From Branchiostoma belcheri (taxonomy: Eukaryota > Chordata > Leptocardii > Amphioxiformes > Branchiostomatidae): a DNA stretch of 64,000 bases. Below the pieces are notes generated by a model. That model was given only the letters and a program-made list of their open reading frames with translations. It was not told where the DNA came from and made no database searches. Below, in pieces: positions 12,001 to 24,000 of the stretch (positions are counted from its first letter, which is position 1; each line of letters starts with the position of its first letter). The stretch is taken from contig NW_017803965.1 in assembly GCF_001625305.1 (NCBI RefSeq), forward strand, positions 2,026,185 through 2,090,184, read 5' to 3'. A program made the translations under genes and the position numbers.

Positions 12001-15000
12001 AGCGCAAACAAGCCGAGAAAGTCGAACAAGTCGTCGGCACCATCTTCTACAAGGACCAGCCGTACGAAGTTTGCCAGGATGTGGCAGGTCAGATGCGACT
12101 GATGTTCAGAGGCGAGGTCCACAACGTCGAAGCTGACGACCGCCCAATACTGGAGAGAACTGAGGAGCTAGAACAGGTGAAGGAGGCCGTGCAGTCCGCA
12201 GAGCGGGTTGAGCAGGTGGTCGGCACGCTTGTCTACAAGGACAAGCCGTACGAAATCTGCAAAGATCTCGCTGGTGGCATGAGACTACGCTTCTCGGAAG
12301 GAAACGTCTCGAACGCGGAGTTCGACTACAGAACCGTCATAGCAACGCAGGAGGAGATCGAACGCATGCGCGTCGAACGGCTCTCCCAAGAGCAAGTCGA
12401 CCAATCAGATGTCGGCACTCGTTACGACAGAGATATCCCTCCGCCCACAGTAGGAGTGGTGAAGGCCCACATGGCTGAGAAGTTCAAGCGCGGAGATGTA
12501 CACAATGCCGAGTTTGACCAAGCTGAGAAAGAGCGGACGGTGGGTGAACTCAAGTTCGTCCAAGAAGAGCGGGCCAAGGCCGAGCCGGTAGAGCAAGTCG
12601 TCGGCACCATCTACTACAAGGAGGAGCCTTACGAAGTCTGCCAAGACGTCAACACGGGCACCATGCGCCTGCGATTCCTTCAAGGCAAAGCCTGGAATGC
12701 CGAGCTGCGTGAAGTTGGAAAATTGGAGCTTGCAGAGGAAATTGAGTTGGTGAAGTCATTGAGACGCCCGACTGGAAAGCTCTTCATAGAACAGGCAGTT
12801 GGAACCGTGTATTTCAAAGATCATCCCTACGAAATCTGCAAGGACACGGCGGGAAATCTTCGTCTTCGCTTCCAGAAGGGAGACGTCCACAACGCCGAGC
12901 TGGACGAGACGTCCCGTATAGAGTCCATCGAAGAGATAGAACAGGTGAAACGGGACAGAGCAGGTGCCCAGCCCGTCGAGCAGGTAGTCGGTACGATCTA
13001 CATCAAGGAGATCCCCTACAACGTCTGCAAGGATGTCACCGGAAGCATGCGGCTCAAATTCCGTGAAGGCGATGTACACAACGTGGAAGTTGACGAACGC
13101 ACGCAATTAGAAAGGATTGAGGAGCTGTCCACAGTCAAAGAAGCCCGTGCTAAAACAGTCACGGAGGAACAGATTGTCGGCACAATCTACTACAAGGACC
13201 AACCCTACGAGATCTGTCGTGACGCCGCTGGACAGATGCGGCTTAGATTTCAAAAAGGGGATGTCCATAATGCTGAATTTGACCTACGATCAAAGCTTGA
13301 AACTGTTGAAGAAATTGAGCGAGTGAAAGAGGCGGTGCAGAGCGCCGAGAGGGTTGAGCAAGTCGTCGGAACGATCTATTTCAAGGACCAGCCTTACGAA
13401 GTCTGCCGGGATACCGCGGGCTCAATGCGTATCCGCTTCCTCGAAGGCGACGTCCACAACGCGGAATTCGACATAGCGTCTCGGGAGCAGGTGGTACGAG
13501 AGCTTGCAGAAGTCAAGGAATCCATCGCCAGTGCCGAGAAGGTAGACCAAATAGTTGGCACTGTTTACTACAAAGATAAACCGTACGAAGTGTGCAGCGA
13601 TGTCTCTGGCGTGATGAGGCTACGCTTCAGGGAGGGAGATGTCTCCAACGCTGAGTTCGACATACGCTCAAGGCAACAGGTGGAGGAGGAGATCTCCATG
13701 GTCAAGGAAGCTGTTTCCTCCGCCGAAAGAGTGGAACAAGTTGTGGGAACGATCTATTACAAAGACCAACCGTACGACGTATGTCGGGACGTCACCGGGG
13801 CCATGCGCATGAGGTTCCGTACTGAAGACGTCCACAACGCCGAATTCGACACGCGCGAAAGAGAGGAGATTGAATACGAGATTCAACGTGTCAAGGAGGA
13901 ACGTGCCCAGACGGAGTTTGAAGAGCAGATTGTCGGCACGATCTACTACAAAGACCAGCCTTACGAGGTCTGCCGGGACACTGTTGGCCGCCTGCAGATC
14001 CGTTGGGGACAGGGCGACGTGCAGAACGCCGAACTCACCGACGTGGGCAAACTGAAACTTGCGCAGGAAATAGAGGAAGTGCACAAAGAACGGGCAACCG
14101 CTGGGCGCATCAAACAGGACGTGGGAGCAATCTACGACAAAGAAGCCCCTGGACCAGAGGTGGGCAAATTGAAGTGGGAAATGCAGCAGAAGTTTAGAGA
14201 AGGCGACGTCTTCAATGCTGAACTTGACCGCACGGATTGGCTGAAGGCCCAACAGGAGATTGAACGCGTTCGGATCGAGCGCAAGGACTTCCAGCCTGAA
14301 GACCAAGTGGTCGGGGCCATCTATTTCAAGGATCAGCCATACGACGTCTGCAAGGACGTTACTGGAGCTCTTCGGCTTATGTTCCGCACAGGCGAAGTCA
14401 TACATGCCGACTTCGACGAGTCTTTCCGCCTCCAGGCGTTGGAGGAGATTGAAGAGGTGCGGCGGGAGAGAGCTCAGGCTCAGTTTGAAGAGCAGATCGT
14501 CGGCACGGTGTACTACAAAGACCAGCCTTACGACATCTGTCAGGATCTGGCGGGGAAACTGAGACTCAGGTTCCTGAAGGGAGATGTTCACAACGCCGAG
14601 TTGACAGACGTCGGGAAACTGCAGCTTCAGCGCGAGATAGAGGAAGTTGAGCGGGAGCGAGTCGGCGCACAGCCGATAGACCAGCGTGTCGGGACCAACT
14701 ACACACCAGAAAAGCCCAGCAAGGATGTCGGGAAGGTGAAGTGGGCCATGCAAAACAAATTCAAGAAAGGCGACGTGTCAAACATCGAGATCGACAGGGA
14801 GTACTACCAACAAAAGGCCCAGGAATTGGAGGAAGTCAAGGTGGGACGTTTGCAGTTCGAGCCTGTGGAACAGGTTGTTGGTACAGTGTACTACAAGGAG
14901 ATACCTTTTGAAGTCTGCAAGGACGTCGGCGGGCAGCTAAGGATGCGTTTCCGAAAGGGCAACGTCAGCAACATTGAAATAGACGAAGAAGCCCGAATGA

Positions 15001-18000
15001 TGACCTTGAAGGAGCTTGAACTGGTCCAGGAAGAAAGAAAGAAAGCCGTCTTTGAGAAACAAACTGTAGGGACTGTTTATTGGAAGGATAAGCCGTATGA
15101 GATTTGTAGAGACACAACCGGCAAGCTGCTCATGCGTTTCCTAGAAGGAGACGTCCACAACGCAGAGCTTTCTGACGTTGGTAAACTCCAACTGCAAGAG
15201 GAGATATCAGAGGTTCAGAAAGAAAGAGCAAGCGCGCAGCCACTCAACCAGCAAGTTGGCACGAATTACACCCCAGAAAAACCATCCAAAGACGTCGGCA
15301 AAGTCAAATGGACCATGCAAGACAAGTTTAAGAAAGGCGACGTCAGCAACATAGAGATCAATCGAGAATACTACGAAGAGAAAGCCAAGGAGATTGAGGA
15401 AGTTAAAGTAGGCCGTCTCAACTTTGAAGCGGAAGAGCAAATTGTAGGCACGGTCTACTACAAGGACCGACCTTACGAAGTTTGCCGAGATCTCGCTGGA
15501 CAGCTGAGAATGCGTTTCGCACAAGGAGACGTGAGCAACATAGAAATAGACGAAGAAACAAGAAGGAGGGCCTTGGAGGAGCTGGAGCTGGTCCGCGAAG
15601 AACGACAGAAAGCCGAATTTGAAGAGCAGATCGTAGGAACGGTATACTGGAAAGACCAGCCCTACGAAGTCTGTAGAGACACCACTGGGAAACTTTTGAT
15701 GACTTTCCTGAAGGGCGACGTCCACAACGCCGAGCTTCGCGATGTAGGGAAGTTAGAAATCAAGCAAGAGATCGAAGAAGTTCAAAAGAGAGAGCACATG
15801 CCCAACCTCTCGACCAGCAAGTGGGAACCAACTACACTCCAGAAAAGCTCCCGCTGACATCGGGAAAATCAAATGGTCTATGCAAAACAAGTTCAAGAAG
15901 GGAGATGTATCTAACATTGAAATTGATCGCGAATATTATGTCGAAAAAGAAAAGGAACTTGAAGAAGTCAAAGTCGGGCGTCTCAACTTCGAGCAAGTCG
16001 ATCAACAAGTCGGCACGGTGTACGAGAAGGACGTGGTGCCAGCAGCCGTCAAGGTCGTCAAGAAGGAAGCGTCGAGGAAGTTCAAGGCAGGTGGCGTCAG
16101 CAACGCCGAATTTGACGTCTCTTCCCGTATGGAGGCTCTCCAGGAGCTGGAGGAGGTCCGCACGGAGCGCTCGCAGATGGAATTCGAGCAGCAGGTCGTC
16201 GGAACCGTGTACGAGAAAGACGTCCCTCCCCCGGAATGCAAAGTGCGTAAAGTCGTCGCCGAGAAATTCAAGAAGGGCGATGTCTCCAACATCGAGATCA
16301 ACAGGGAGGTCTTCGAGCAGAAACAGAAGGAGTTGGAGGAGGTTCGCGTCGGCCGTCTGAGCATCGAGGCGGAGGACCAGATCGTAGGCGCGCGGTACGA
16401 CAAGGAGGTGCCGCCGTCCAGAATCGACACGGCGAAGGAAGCGAGGATGAAGTTCCTGCAGGGACAGGTGTCCAACGCCGAGCTGGACGACCGGACCCGC
16501 CAGGAGGCGCTGGCGGAGCTGGAGTCGGTCCGGTCCGCCCGGCTGCAGATGGAGGAAGTGCGGCAGGAAGTCGGCACCAGGTAAACCCAACGGGAAAGGA
16601 TACGTCTCTACCAGGCTTCTTCGGAAGCGGCTGAAAAAGTACTATAGTGTAATAGAGACATTAAACTGCGCACAACAATGGGATGGTAAAGTTTATGATT
16701 AAATCAGATACAAATTTAAAAACAAGATACAGAAATATTTGCTAGAAAGAGTAGAAATTGGCCAAATAGATATTAGGTAATATTTGCCGCAAATGTAGCC
16801 CTTACTCCCCCTGCATGTTATCTGTCTATTTGGCCAATTTCTACTCACTGTCGTCGCTTCCGAAGCCTGGTAGAGACTAGAAAAGGATATTATCGTAAAA
16901 TAAAAGGTATTCCAAAATAACAAACAACATGATTCAGCTTTTTAGCACGAATGTTAAACTACCATTTCATTTTCCGTCGGTAGGTCCCGAAGTACAAATA
17001 TAGATCATTGAGATGATGCACCGAAGACGAACCATATCATAAAACTGTTGGTCTCTATCATTTCTTTATCATTTCCAGGTATGACAAGGATCTGCCGCCG
17101 CCCGAGTGCAGCCAAGTCAAAAAGATCGTAGCAGCGAAGTTCAAGGAAGGAGACGTGCACAACGCCGAGTTGGACTTCCGCTCCAGACTCGAAGCAGAAA
17201 AGGTAGCTAGACGCAGCATTGGAGATGTTTGAAAATTGCACACCTCATTCTTTCAATTATATAAACCAAGCCCATTTCGTTTTAAAAGCGCTTGGAATGT
17301 TTGTAAGCCGTGAATGACTACTTCTGGGTACGGAAGTATTGCTTTGGGTGGCTTACTGGTGAGTTTAATTTCTTGTTGTGGAAGGTAATCTTACCGGTTA
17401 ACCATGCTGGATTCAGATACATATTTTCTTCTGCTTCGTCATCAGGAAATAGAGCGTGTTCTGGTGGAGAGGCAGCAGTACGAGGACGAGGTACTTCCGG
17501 TCGGCACGGTGGTGGAGAAGGAACGCGCGGATCTGGTCTGCAGGGACGCCTCGCGGCAGGTCAAAGGCCGCTTCGTCAACGGAGTGGTGGAGGACGAGCA
17601 CGAGCACGACCCTGGTCTGAAGGAACGAGAAGAAATCACCGAGGTGATACTTTTCTACTGCTCCATATGTCAATACTTCGCACAGCAGCTAGGTGTCGCT
17701 GCTGCAGTGCGATAAATTCTTCACACTTCAGCAGCGACATCTAGCTGCAGTGCGAAGTATAACGAGCTAGTATGGTCCTGTATCTGTCATTCGCAGCTTT
17801 TTGTTCTACCATTACATACTTCAAAAGAGTCTCAAAACAGAACTCCGGTGTTTAAGGCGTGAAAACATTGTGTAGAAGCTGTATTTTTTATGGTGTAGAA
17901 GCTGTATTTTTCATGATATAGAAGCTGTATTTTTCATGGGGTAGAAGCTGTATTTTTCATGTGTAGCTGTATTTTTCATGGTGAACAAGCTGTATTTTTC

Positions 18001-21000
18001 ATGGTGTAGAAGCTGTATTTTTCATGGTGTAGAAGCTGTAATTTTCATGGAGCAGAAGCTGTATTTTTCATGTGTAGCTGTATTTTTCATGGTGTAGAAG
18101 CTGTATCTTTCATGGTGTAGAAGTTGTAATTTTAATTTTTCACGAGACGGAGGAATGACAACTACTACATCCTGATGTCATTTTTTTGTCGCGACGACTT
18201 GACTTTATTAGTTTCCAATTGGTTCACAATGTCAACTGTTGTTCCCACCATGTGTAGGAGATCCTGATGATCCGTCAGAGACAGTTGGAGGAGGAAGAGC
18301 GGCTGATCAGGGAGCGGTTCGAGCGGGGCGAGATCATCAGCGAGGAGGTGATCCAGAGGCTGAGGGAATCCCGCAAGAGGATCCAGGAGGAGATCGAGGT
18401 ATCGTTTGGCTCAGGTGTCAATCATGCCACTCAGGGTGCCGCTCATTGGTCAAGAGCATGTCCTCCCTGCATGCACTGAAGAATTGTAATTTGGTGGTCT
18501 TTACACGACTTCATGCAAGATGACATCGATCTGAAACTTCATCTTTACTATGGGTGGCTTATAGAGATTTTAATAGAATGCACTAGGATGTATGTATAAT
18601 AATCAACCCAAAAATATTATTACCCAGCATTGTAGATCTGCTCTCATTTTGATGATGTTGAATGGTGCCGTCATGATCAGTAATATATTTTTTTACTGAT
18701 AATGTAAAACCAACTAATTTGTTCTTAGAGTTTTGGAAGATATCGTTTGTACAAAGAAACATCTTAACCACAAAACCACACACTATACTGATTTAAAACA
18801 GGTGCATTTTAGTATATATTAGGTTCAGTTTACATTACGTTTTCGGTCACATAGTTCGAATTTTATCTTGAAAGTTCATCTGTGTTGGTAGATCTAGAAG
18901 TCATTATGCAGGAAATTGTAACTGGACTTTCCAACACAAGGTCAGGGAATATTGGACTTACCCAAATTTTGCTGTGATGTAAACTGACTTGACTCTAAAA
19001 TACTGATTCAGGAGAATGTTGAATTTTCAGGAGTACGTGTTGAGGACTCCGACCGAGATCCGAGTGGTGTACGAGTCGGAGCCGATCGAGAGCGACCTGC
19101 CACACGAAGGCGACATGGAGGACGTCCCCGTGGTGCTCGGCAAGTCCAGGAGCGTTCGGAAGCGCTTCGAGAGCATGGGGGGCGAGGAGGAGCTGGTCAT
19201 CATGCACGTGCCCAAGGACAGGATCTGGGTACGTATTATCCATGTAGTACTTGTGCAATGGCCAAGTGGGTAGAGTGCTCGCCTATTCGGTAGGTCGTGA
19301 GTTCGATCCCTGGCCAAGTCATACTGCTTTCTCTGCTTAACACTCAGCCTTTGGGAAATGGGAGTATGGGAGTTTAATACACACCACTACCAGTGGACTT
19401 GGTGGCAACAAGAAGGTTAAATACAAGCGTCCTTTGTGGCAACGAGTTTTCCCATCTACGATATTTCTTTGAAAAACGACATTTTCAATGCCTCAATCAT
19501 AGGTTAATAACATTTCTAGTATTGCACTTTTCTAAAGATTCCCCTCCTCTGATGACCAGTACTAGCTGTTGCAAAAAGAGGCATAAAACACTGAGAATGA
19601 GGCAGATCCTGCCTCGAGGCTGCGCACTTCCTGTAGTGTTTCTAATATGTATTTACTATTTTTTGCCAATCAGAAAGCGGCTACTGTCCTGCCAGGGAAG
19701 GAGTACTGCTTCGTGTGTGGGAAGCGCGTCTGGCCAATGGAGAGGCTGAGCGCTGATGACGTCACCTATCACCGTGGCTGTTTCCGCTGCCAGAAGTGTA
19801 GCCGTTGCTTGAGGTGGGTTCAGGGCCAGACTTAACTCACAAGCCTTCTTTTTAAGGCCCGTGACACACATAGCTGAATCCTACCCCCCCCCCCCCAAAT
19901 AATAGTACTGGCGAACGTTCGGAGTAGGTCGGGAGCAAAGTCAGTTGTGATTGGCTGGTCAGCTACCGTTTCAAAATGTTGAAAACATTCGGGTGTGGAC
20001 GGGAGCTTCGGCCAAGATGGTTGGCTGGTGTTCGGGAGTAGGCTAACAGTGGTCTGGGCATACTCGGGAGTCAAATTTGAGCCACATTTAACTCAAATTC
20101 GATTTAATTCGAATAGTAAAAATGGGCTTCAGACGGGAAGGTAAAGGGTGGTGAAAGGAGATGGTTGGGCTCCAGCTTCTAATACCGTGCCCTAAAAATG
20201 GTAGATTAACAATTCACTGTCCTTACAGCCTCAAAAAGGCTATGGGTCTACCCTTTCCTACATTTTACCCTGACTGCTTGATCCTTTTCCCCCACAGCCT
20301 TCGCGAGTACGTCGCCTACAACGGCAACCTGTACTGCCGCCCTCACTTCTTCGAGATCACAGGCCACCGCAGGGGCCTGTTCTACTTCTTCACGGACAAG
20401 TTGGAGGAGGGGAAAGCTCCGGAGCCCGTCATCGAGAAGCCGCCGACACCCCCTCCCGAGCCCAAGAAGGTCGTGTTCACCCCCGCACCGGCACCCCCGC
20501 CTCCTAAGAAACACAAAGTAAGTTACTGGGACAGTCGTAACAATGGTATTGCCACATGCCATGTGTCAGATAATTGTAAAATATATGCATGCATCTACGC
20601 GTATGCTGCACACACAAGATCGACAGTAAAGTACCCACGTTTGACCCTATTGTAAATCAAACTGATCACGATGTAAGATTCTGCTTTTTTATCACCACTA
20701 ATGCTTTTCTGCCCCACTTTTAAAGTAGAAGAACACCATTTCCGGGGTATATTTACAGAAAATGCAATTAACATAAACGCTTTCAATGTTGCATTGTAGC
20801 ATTTGGGGCTTTAAATGTGATTAAGCTGTGCAATGGAACACATTGTTGCTGTTCTTCGTGCATTTTTTGCTTGCTATGTGCTAAGTGTTTTGTCTTTTTC
20901 CCTTGTTGCATGTCAGCGTTTTCATGTATTGTTATAGTGTTGTAGATTTCTAGAAAACATCCTCTTCTGCAACCAACCCCTCTTACGTTAAACCGTTACG

Positions 21001-24000
21001 TATTTAGATAAAGTAATGGTATGTGACGTTCATACTAGTATAGCAACCAATGCACGGCATGGGAAAGCTTCGTTGTAATTGTAGCGTAGCCAAACATTGT
21101 TGTCATTGTAAAAAAAAAAAACCTGTCCTAACGTTACACACAAAACTCCGTGTGAATTTAGCATTCTGCACATGTGTCTACACAGATGACCAAATCTAGA
21201 GCAATTCATGAACGGATCTGAGATGACGTCATCGTAGCTTGATTAGTTAGACAGCGAGTTTTAGTAGAAACGTAGTTTAGGTTTGCTGTTCGCTGTTTGG
21301 TAGTTTAGCGCGGCTATGTACAGCTAACTCGCACCTTGAAGAAACGGTTTTTTCACTCACCTCTGGTTTGGGATTTTCGAATCATTCTAACTCCCAGAAA
21401 AATTAAAAATAACGACTTCAAGGTGGTAAAGCTCACTCTAATCCAGCCGTTTCACGAAGGTGCGGGTTCGCTCTAAATGCAGGTGGTTAAGGTGGAGATG
21501 ATACGGAACGCCAGGGTTCAGTTAGAGAAGCCCAGCGGCCAGTCTCCGCACCAATTCCTCCCTCCCCACGTTCCCCCTACACCGCCCCCAAGGATCGAAC
21601 CCCCAAAGGTAAACCATGGCGCATCGCTGTGGTGAATGCGTCAACTGAGTTGTTCTCGGTTGTCCCAACATGCACGTTTTATCTCACTTTCCTTCTATCC
21701 AGTAACTAAACCTTTAGACATCTCAGGATTGGTAGATAAAATGTCCTAAAACATTGTTTCCTTCACTGAGATAAGTTTGTAAGACGAAGTGTGAGCGCAT
21801 GCATTTTGTCTTTGACAAGATAGAAAATTTAGCCTGGGTACCATCCGGATTTTCGCTCCGCAACGCTCGGAGAAAAGATTTTTCGAGCATTGCGGAGCGA
21901 AAATCCGGATGGTACCCAGGCTATAGAAAATTGGCATGGACTTATGTTGTCGAATAAATGAATTTTCTTTTGCATTTTCTGCTTACTCCAAAGTTTTCTT
22001 CGCTTTTTGATGACCAAAACGTTCTAGCTCTGCCTTGTGGAAAGAACATAAATGAGATGAAAAAAATAGATGCAACGTGTTCCTTAGCTTGATGAAGTTG
22101 AGTGATGTGTTTTTATGTACAACAGGTGAAGTTTGAGGAACCAACCCTGGTGCCCGCAGCCGAGCCCCGTAAAGTGACGGTTGGGCCCGTGGCCGGCACT
22201 AAGACGGTGACCAAGGCGGTCGTCCCCGAGCCAGTGAGGGGTCCCAAGGCTGTGATCATCGGACCCGTCGTAGACTCCCGAGAAGTGGCGACCGGTGGCC
22301 GACAGGTCTCGACCAAACGCGAGGAAAGCCGAGACGTGGCGATCAAACGCGACGAAACTCGAAAGGTATTCGTCGGCCCAGCCCAAGTGACCACAAAGGT
22401 TGAAACAGTGGTAAGTTGAAAATATAACAACAAAATCAAAATGTCCTTGAAACAAAATACATTAGCACTATATGCCAATCATCTGTATCGCAGTCTTTAG
22501 AAACATGAATTAAATAATCTTTCGTGTCAATAAAGTCATTATATCTATAGCCCCTGTTACACTGTCACGAATATGGTTGCCCGAACACTCAAAATGTCTA
22601 ATTTCAGACGGGCGACCCGACCGTACAGCGCCACGTGGAGACCGGGCCCGTGGAGGAGGTACGGGAGGTCATCACCGACCCAGACGGCACCAAACGCACC
22701 ATCATCCGCCGCCGTGTCGTCAAGACCACCAAGACAACCACCAGCACCCCCGTCATCACCAAACGGGTGGAAACCAAGACGCAAGCGGTAGGATCATCTC
22801 ACTATCATTTGATCTACATTTTCGAAAATAACTTCATCTGGTTGGTAAAACAGAATATTGGAGCTTTCTTCTTACCGGTATAAACTCTCACCTGCGCATG
22901 CTTATGCTTCGATGCCTATCAGGCATCTTCCTTGGAGCTTCTGACTTGAGTACTGCTACCTTCTCGCCGCTATTTGTAGCCGATGTAGGTGGCACTTTTT
23001 GCGGAGAGAACACAATCCCAAAAGTTTGTATCCACCTTGTCGAGGTTCATTACTGAGATTGTGGTCTGGCGAAAGCCCAATATCGTAATCTACATTTTAC
23101 TTTGCTTCATACTGCCTGACCCAAGCACGAGCCAAGAAATTCTCTTTTTATATTCTTTCCTTGAATTGTATGTACCACCATCATTATGTTCTGATATTTC
23201 ATAAACAGAGACAGATTTGCATTCTTGTGATTTGACAAAATAAATGAATAAGAAACAATATTCACCAGGCTAGGAAACTCAAATATGTAATTGAACCAGT
23301 AACAATTTGTCACACACAGTACTAAGTTTGTCGCGTTCTAAGTTAGTATGATTTGTTTTCGCTTGCGTGTGCATGACGTCATTATTTACCCTCCAAAGTA
23401 ACGAGTTTCAGTTTGATGCTGTTGTGAAAGGCATCTTATGTAATTTCAGGGCGGCAATGGATTTACAAAGTCAATTTTCTAGTCATTCTTTTAATGTAAG
23501 TTGAATCAATCGTATTCCATAGCATACTGATATTTCTGAGACAAAAATATGATGCCTGTAACAGAAAATTTTTGCTTGTTTTGTATCGTAAGTTTGTTTT
23601 TTGTGGGTGGTTGGCTAGCTATTTGTGATTGTTGCCCAAAAAAATAAAGAGACTCCTCACGTAGCTTGTTTCTAGAATTCTAGGCTATTTTAAATGCTTC
23701 AAGTATGAATGATGAGGAGAATGTGGTAAGAAATCAGTATCTGTCAATATGAGACAGATCTCCTCATTCAGGATATGTTTTGTTTTGCCTCCCTAAAATT
23801 GCATTGGATGACTTTAACCTTAACCCGACATCATAACTCAGGCAAGCGCGAACGGCATGACGGGGAGTGACACAAACATGGCTGCCCCGGATTCACCCAG
23901 TGATGAGGAGGAAGAACTTCGGGAATTTGGTAGATGTCTAACTGTTTGCTCCTTAAGAAACTAATGACAATCTAAAGACTTAATGTAAGTAACAACATGA

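Noticed and set aside
13668..14753. 361-residue open frame on the minus strand (and similar ones at 15207-15725, 15832-16590, 16002-16577)
   Set aside because: They are antisense shadows of the highly repetitive, GC-rich giant exon; the plus-strand frame carries the conserved motifs.
19255..19325. tRNA gene
   Set aside because: A- and B-box matches exist, but no proper acceptor stem or anticodon arm can be drawn; a SINE body follows.
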